A stretch of 45,842 nt of DNA from Aphanothece hegewaldii CCALA 016. Its GTDB lineage: Bacteria; Cyanobacteriota; Cyanobacteriia; Cyanobacteriales; Microcystaceae. The notes under the pieces are model-generated. The model was not told the origin of the DNA, ran no database searches, and saw nothing but the letters and a program-made list of their open reading frames with translations. The DNA is taken from assembly GCF_003007785.1 (NCBI RefSeq), contig NZ_PXOH01000033.1, forward strand, positions 1 to 45,842. Direction: 5' to 3'. Made by a program: the position numbers and the translations under genes. Below, piece after piece: positions 42,911-45,842 of this stretch; position 1 is the first letter of the stretch, and the number at the start of each line of letters is the position of its first letter.

Positions 42911-44242
42911 TTAGATTTTGCCCCGTAGCATCATCGCTAGTTCGTTGGGAATGGGTGACATTTCCATCGCTGTTTCTTCGGTAATTCGCCCTTCTTGATA
43001 AAGGTTAAACAGAGATTGGTTAGTGGTAATCATGCCATCATATTCACCATCCCGCATCAGTTCGAGGATTTCGTCATTTTTTCCTTGGCGAATATAATCT
43101 TTTACGGTTTCCGTATTGACCATGATGTCATGATAAGCCGCCCGTTTGCCGTCTGTGGTACGACAAAGCCCTTGGGCAATGATCGCCACTAAAGATTCTG
43201 CGATCGCTACCCGCATCGCCTCGCGTTCATCGGCGGTGTATAGGGTTAAAATCCGTTCTAAGGTTTTAACTGCACTATTGGTGTGTAACGTACCAAACAC
43301 TAAGTGACCCGTTTGAGCCGCTTTTAGTGCTGTATTCATGGTTTCTTTGTCCCGCATTTCCCCAACGAGTATGATATCTGGATCTTCACGCAAAGCAGCT
43401 TTGAGGGCGTTATCAAACTTATGGGTGTGCATTCCTACTTCTCGTTGTTTAATCAGCGATCGTCGGCTTTGATGGACAAATTCCACAGGATCTTCAATTG
43501 TAATAATATGTTTGGGATGTTCTTTATTAATGTAGTCAATCATAGCCGCGAGGGTGGTTGATTTTCCTGAACCCGTTGGCCCTGTAATTAGAATCAATCC
43601 TTTATGAACATCGGAAACATCTTGAAAGACCATCGGTAAGCGGAGTTGTTCCATTGTCAGGATTTTGAGAGGAATCAGACGTAAAACCATTGCTGGCCCT
43701 GTGAGACTATCAAAGATGTTGATCCTCACCCTGGCGAATTCGTATTGAGTTGCCCCGTCGAATTCTAATTCTTTTTTAAAGCGGAGAATTTCCTCTTCAC
43801 TCAATATTTCTCTAACCCAACTGAAAAAGGTATCTGTGTCGATTACTGGATAGTCTAGCGTGATAATTTCGCCGCGATCGCGCATTCGGGCTTTTTCTCC
43901 TACCCCCAAGTGAAGATCCGAATAACCCTCATCAAAGGCAATTCGGATTAACTGTTCTAAGGATGGATGGCCTGGGGCGCGTCCCCCACGTCTGGGCTGT
44001 TGTTGGATGATGGGGGTTGGTGGTGGCGGTAGTGGTGGTGGTGCGGGTGGTGCGGGTGGTCGAAAAACTGTTCCTGATGCTGTGGGGCGTGGCGGTATTT
44101 GTCCCTTATTAGATAGGCTCATCGGAATGTTAGCAATTTGGGTTAGTTCCGATGTCTCACTGGTTTGAATATTGGTTACGGTTGGCCCAGAATTGCCGGT
44201 CGTAGGCGGTGGCACAGGAGGACGCGAAGAGGATTGAGTCAT
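42911..44242 (-). CDS. pilT: PilT-family pilus retraction ATPase
   Basis: This 443-aa hexameric ATPase depolymerises type IV pili for twitching and phototaxis. A disordered Pro-rich N-terminus of about 90 residues (RPPAPPAPPPLPPPPTP) precedes the core. The core has LEQLIRIAFDEGYSDLHLGVGEKARMRDRG, Walker A GPTGSGKST, the Asp box (TIEDPVEFVH), Walker B DPDIILVGEMRD, the His box GHLVFGTLHTNSAVKT, and the PilT-typical AIIAQGLCR. Cyanobacteria usually have two PilT paralogues; whether this is the PilT1 or PilT2 type is not decided here. pilB and pilC are not adjacent. Confidence 0.93.
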   Translation of the reverse strand: MTQSSSRPPVPPPTTGNSGPTVTNIQTSETSELTQIANIPMSLSNKGQIPPRPTASGTVFRPPAPPAPPPLPPPPTPIIQQQPRRGGRAPGHPSLEQLIRIAFDEGYSDLHLGVGEKARMRDRGEIITLDYPVIDTDTFFSWVREILSEEEILRFKKELEFDGATQYEFARVRINIFDSLTGPAMVLRLIPLKILTMEQLRLPMVFQDVSDVHKGLILITGPTGSGKSTTLAAMIDYINKEHPKHIITIEDPVEFVHQSRRSLIKQREVGMHTHKFDNALKAALREDPDIILVGEMRDKETMNTALKAAQTGHLVFGTLHTNSAVKTLERILTLYTADEREAMRVAIAESLVAIIAQGLCRTTDGKRAAYHDIMVNTETVKDYIRQGKNDEILELMRDGEYDGMITTNQSLFNLYQEGRITEETAMEMSPIPNELAMMLRGKI

Positions 44243-44789
44243 AAAAAATTAAATGATTAAATGATGATTTTTGGAGATTAGTTTAGATGAACTATAAAGC
44301 CTAAAAGGACAAACTATGATTGAGCAAACGCTTAATTCATTGTGTCAAATGAAGCCATCATCTTTACTAAATAGTTTTCCCAAAATCGAACCATTATTGA
44401 TCACTAATACGCTCTCATAAGTATTTATACTTTTTTGGTTCCTGAGAAACAATTTTTGTACCTATTAATTTTTGTAAAGCTCGTTAAAATTCTGGTTTTT
44501 TGATAGTGCGAAAAGATATTGAGTATTTAGACTTATTACTTGGGATCAATGAATAACGAACTCTTTTTCCCTCTAAAGATAGAGAAAATGATTTTACTAA
44601 ATAAGTACAAGTGAGGAATAAATGTAACGAAGTGATAAGCTTACCATAGTTTTTTTCCCTTTAGTGTAAAGTAATCTTACAAACTGCTCATCTCTCTCAG
44701 GATTTTTTCTATACTGGTTTACACGAATTCTTAAATATAAGAACGAAAATCCGTACTTTCAACCATACTTGAAACAGAGGGATAGAGCT
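44243..44789. other. 547-bp intergenic region
   Basis: It lies between divergent pilT and the membrane-protein gene. It contains a 34-codon open frame at 44316-44420 (MIEQTLNSLCQMKPSSLLNS) with AAGGAC about 6 bases upstream; coding is uncertain. No tRNA was seen. Confidence 0.4.
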
Positions 44790-45167
44790 ATGCAGTTAAC
44801 CGATAAAAATAATTGGCATCAAGTAGATACCCTAGCCATTTTAAAAAGTTTTTTGATTTGGTCTTTTACATTAACAGTTTGTTTGCTCGTTGTGGGATTT
44901 CCCCTAATTGTCTTAATGATGACGATAGGAGCATTATTAGCAGTCGTATTACATTCAGTTTTACCAGTGAGTTCAGTATTATTAGTGGCAGGTAGTATTA
45001 TTGGTTTAAATTTATTTGCTGTATTAATCAGTTCAGGTTTGTTAACTGCAAAAGGCATTCATCCTCAAGAAGTCAGTTGGCTGAGATGGCTGCATGGTGA
45101 AGATAAGCCCGCTCACACCTCCGTATACGCGGCTTGTCCTCTAACTTGTGAGTTATTCCGTTCTTGA
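44790..45167 (+). CDS. Small membrane protein of unknown function
   Basis: This 125-aa protein has three hydrophobic stretches (LKSFLIWSFTLTVCLLVVGF, PLIVLMMTIGALLAVVLHSVL, SVLLVAGSIIGLNLFAVLISSGLL) and a C-terminal soluble tail ending with two cysteines (AACPLTCELF). The ATG at 44790 has GAGG 11 bases upstream; an upstream frame extension to 44769 is unneeded. No family is recognised. A clear terminator follows. Confidence 0.7.
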   Translation: MQLTDKNNWHQVDTLAILKSFLIWSFTLTVCLLVVGFPLIVLMMTIGALLAVVLHSVLPVSSVLLVAGSIIGLNLFAVLISSGLLTAKGIHPQEVSWLRWLHGEDKPAHTSVYAACPLTCELFRS

Positions 45168-45207
45168 TGTAAACAACTGAACCAAATTTTTCTCCAAGCT
45201 AGTGCAG

Positions 45208-45230
45208 CCCGGTCCAAAGCCGGGTTTTTT
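45208..45230 (+). terminator. Rho-independent terminator
   Basis: CCCGG (45208-45212) pairs with CCGGG (45220-45224) and is followed by TTTTTT (45225-45230), directly behind the membrane-protein gene. Confidence 0.88.
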
Positions 45231-45254
45231 CATCGAAAATTTTGGTTAGAAACC

Positions 45255-45270
45255 CCGTCCTTAAGGACGG
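45255..45270. mobile_element. IS200/IS605-type left-end hairpin
   Basis: CCGTCCTTAAGGACGG is a perfect 16-bp palindrome 52 bp before tnpB. CCCCGTCCTTAAGGACGG-like subterminal hairpins are typical of cyanobacterial IS605/IS1341-type ends. The exact left tip is not determined and lies somewhere after 45230. Confidence 0.65.
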
Positions 45271-45322
45271 CTTTACTCTTTAATTGTACTATCTTCACAA
45301 AACATATGTTAAAATGTAAGAC

Positions 45323-45842
45323 ATGGAAAAAGCTTTTAGTTACCGATTTTACCCAACGCCCGAACAAGAGTCGCTTCTGCGGCGCACGTTAGGTTGCGTA
45401 AGATATGTGTACAACAAAGCTCTCCATGAAAGAACTCAGTCTTGGTACGAAAAAAAAGAAAGAGTCGGATACAATCAAACTTCTTCAATGTTAACCAAAT
45501 GGAAAAAACAAGAAGAATTAAGTTTTTTAAATGAAGTTAGCTGTGTCCCTTTGCAACAGGGGTTGAGGCATTTACAAAGTGCTTTTACTAATTTCTTTGC
45601 TGGCCATGCCAAGTACCCCAATTTCAAGAAAAAACATCAGGGAGGTAGTGCAGAATTTACTAAGTCAGCCTTTAAATGGAAAGACAGACAAATCTATCTA
45701 GCAAAATGTACAGAACCATTGCCGATTAGATGGTCTAGACAAATTCCTATGGGGTGTGAACCGAATACTGTTAGTGTTAGGCTACATCCAGAAGGACGTT
45801 GGCATATCTCAATAAGATTTGATGACCCAACGGTTAAACCCC
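45323..45842 (+). CDS. tnpB: TnpB, RNA-guided nuclease of an IS200/IS605-type element (partial)
   Basis: The gene begins MEKAFSYRFYPTPEQESLLR and runs off the window after 173 codons. The N-terminal HTH_OrfB block (FYPTPEQESLLRRTLGCVRYVYNKALHER) and the following LQQGLRHLQSAFTNFFAGHAKYPNFKKK are diagnostic. TnpB is the transposon-encoded, omega-RNA-guided DNA nuclease from which Cas12 proteins descend. The RuvC residues, the zinc finger and the omega-RNA at the 3' end are outside the window. No tnpA is visible to the left, so this may be an IS1341-type (tnpB-only) element. Confidence 0.92.
   Translation, partial: MEKAFSYRFYPTPEQESLLRRTLGCVRYVYNKALHERTQSWYEKKERVGYNQTSSMLTKWKKQEELSFLNEVSCVPLQQGLRHLQSAFTNFFAGHAKYPNFKKKHQGGSAEFTKSAFKWKDRQIYLAKCTEPLPIRWSRQIPMGCEPNTVSVRLHPEGRWHISIRFDDPTVKP

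Noticed and set aside
44316..44420. 34-codon ORF between pilT and the membrane-protein gene
   Set aside because: It has a weak ribosome-binding site but no recognisable protein features; not enough to call a gene.

Overview
The window is chromosomal DNA of a low-GC, probably unicellular cyanobacterium. Markers are petL (cytochrome b6f), a phycobilin reductase of the PebB type, a KaiB-like protein, cyanobacterial DUF families and many copies of the HIP1 octamer GCGATCGC. The AT-rich composition and pebB suggest a Geminocystis/Cyanobacterium-like lineage, but this is inference only.

Region 1 (1 to about 12033) is most of a type V-K CRISPR-associated transposon (CAST). From its left end inward it carries tnsB, tnsC and tniQ (minus strand, apparently intact), then two large cargo genes on the plus strand, then the MerR-type repressor gene cvkR, and divergently cas12k. 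The cargo is a Cas4/RecB-like Fe-S nuclease fused to an SF1 helicase, plus an AlbA_2/HATPase protein. Two sites match the published CvkR operator AnnACATnATGTnnT exactly, one between cvkR and cas12k and one before tnsB. Compared with my memory of Scytonema hofmannii Cas12k, this cas12k seems damaged twice: a 108-nt in-frame insertion and loss of the last 45 or so residues. The tracrRNA, CRISPR array and right end are not in the window.

Region 2 (12100-16685) is host core: icd, pebB, a small heat-shock protein, a DUF4278-like membrane protein and a CbbX/SpoVK-like AAA+ ATPase. Region 3 (16877-19019) is a small toxin-antitoxin islet: an antitoxin-headed Uma2 protein preceded by a BrnT toxin remnant with a nonsense codon, an AF2212-like antitoxin, an unknown protein and a DUF5615/DUF433 pair.

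Region 4 (19186-34389) holds clpB, a two-gene unknown operon, an RTX protein with 564-bp internal repeats, a REC-wHTH-REC-REC-GGDEF regulator, the purC-bamA-lpxC cluster (minus strand), DUF7219, an orphan OppB-like permease, an OmpR-type regulator, DUF6761 and a monothiol glutaredoxin.

Region 5 (34711-45842) has rnhB and aroB on the minus strand with a two-gene ATPase/nuclease-like cassette wedged between them. It continues with petL, an ArsR regulator, DUF1499, queA, a conserved unknown, TMEM14, a KaiB-like protein, pilT, a membrane protein, and finally the 5' part of an IS200/IS605-type tnpB running off the right edge. A dispersed short palindromic repeat (type GGGTTTGG-CGA-CCAAACCCCTAC) recurs in at least seven intergenic spots, one of them directly beside the CAST left end.
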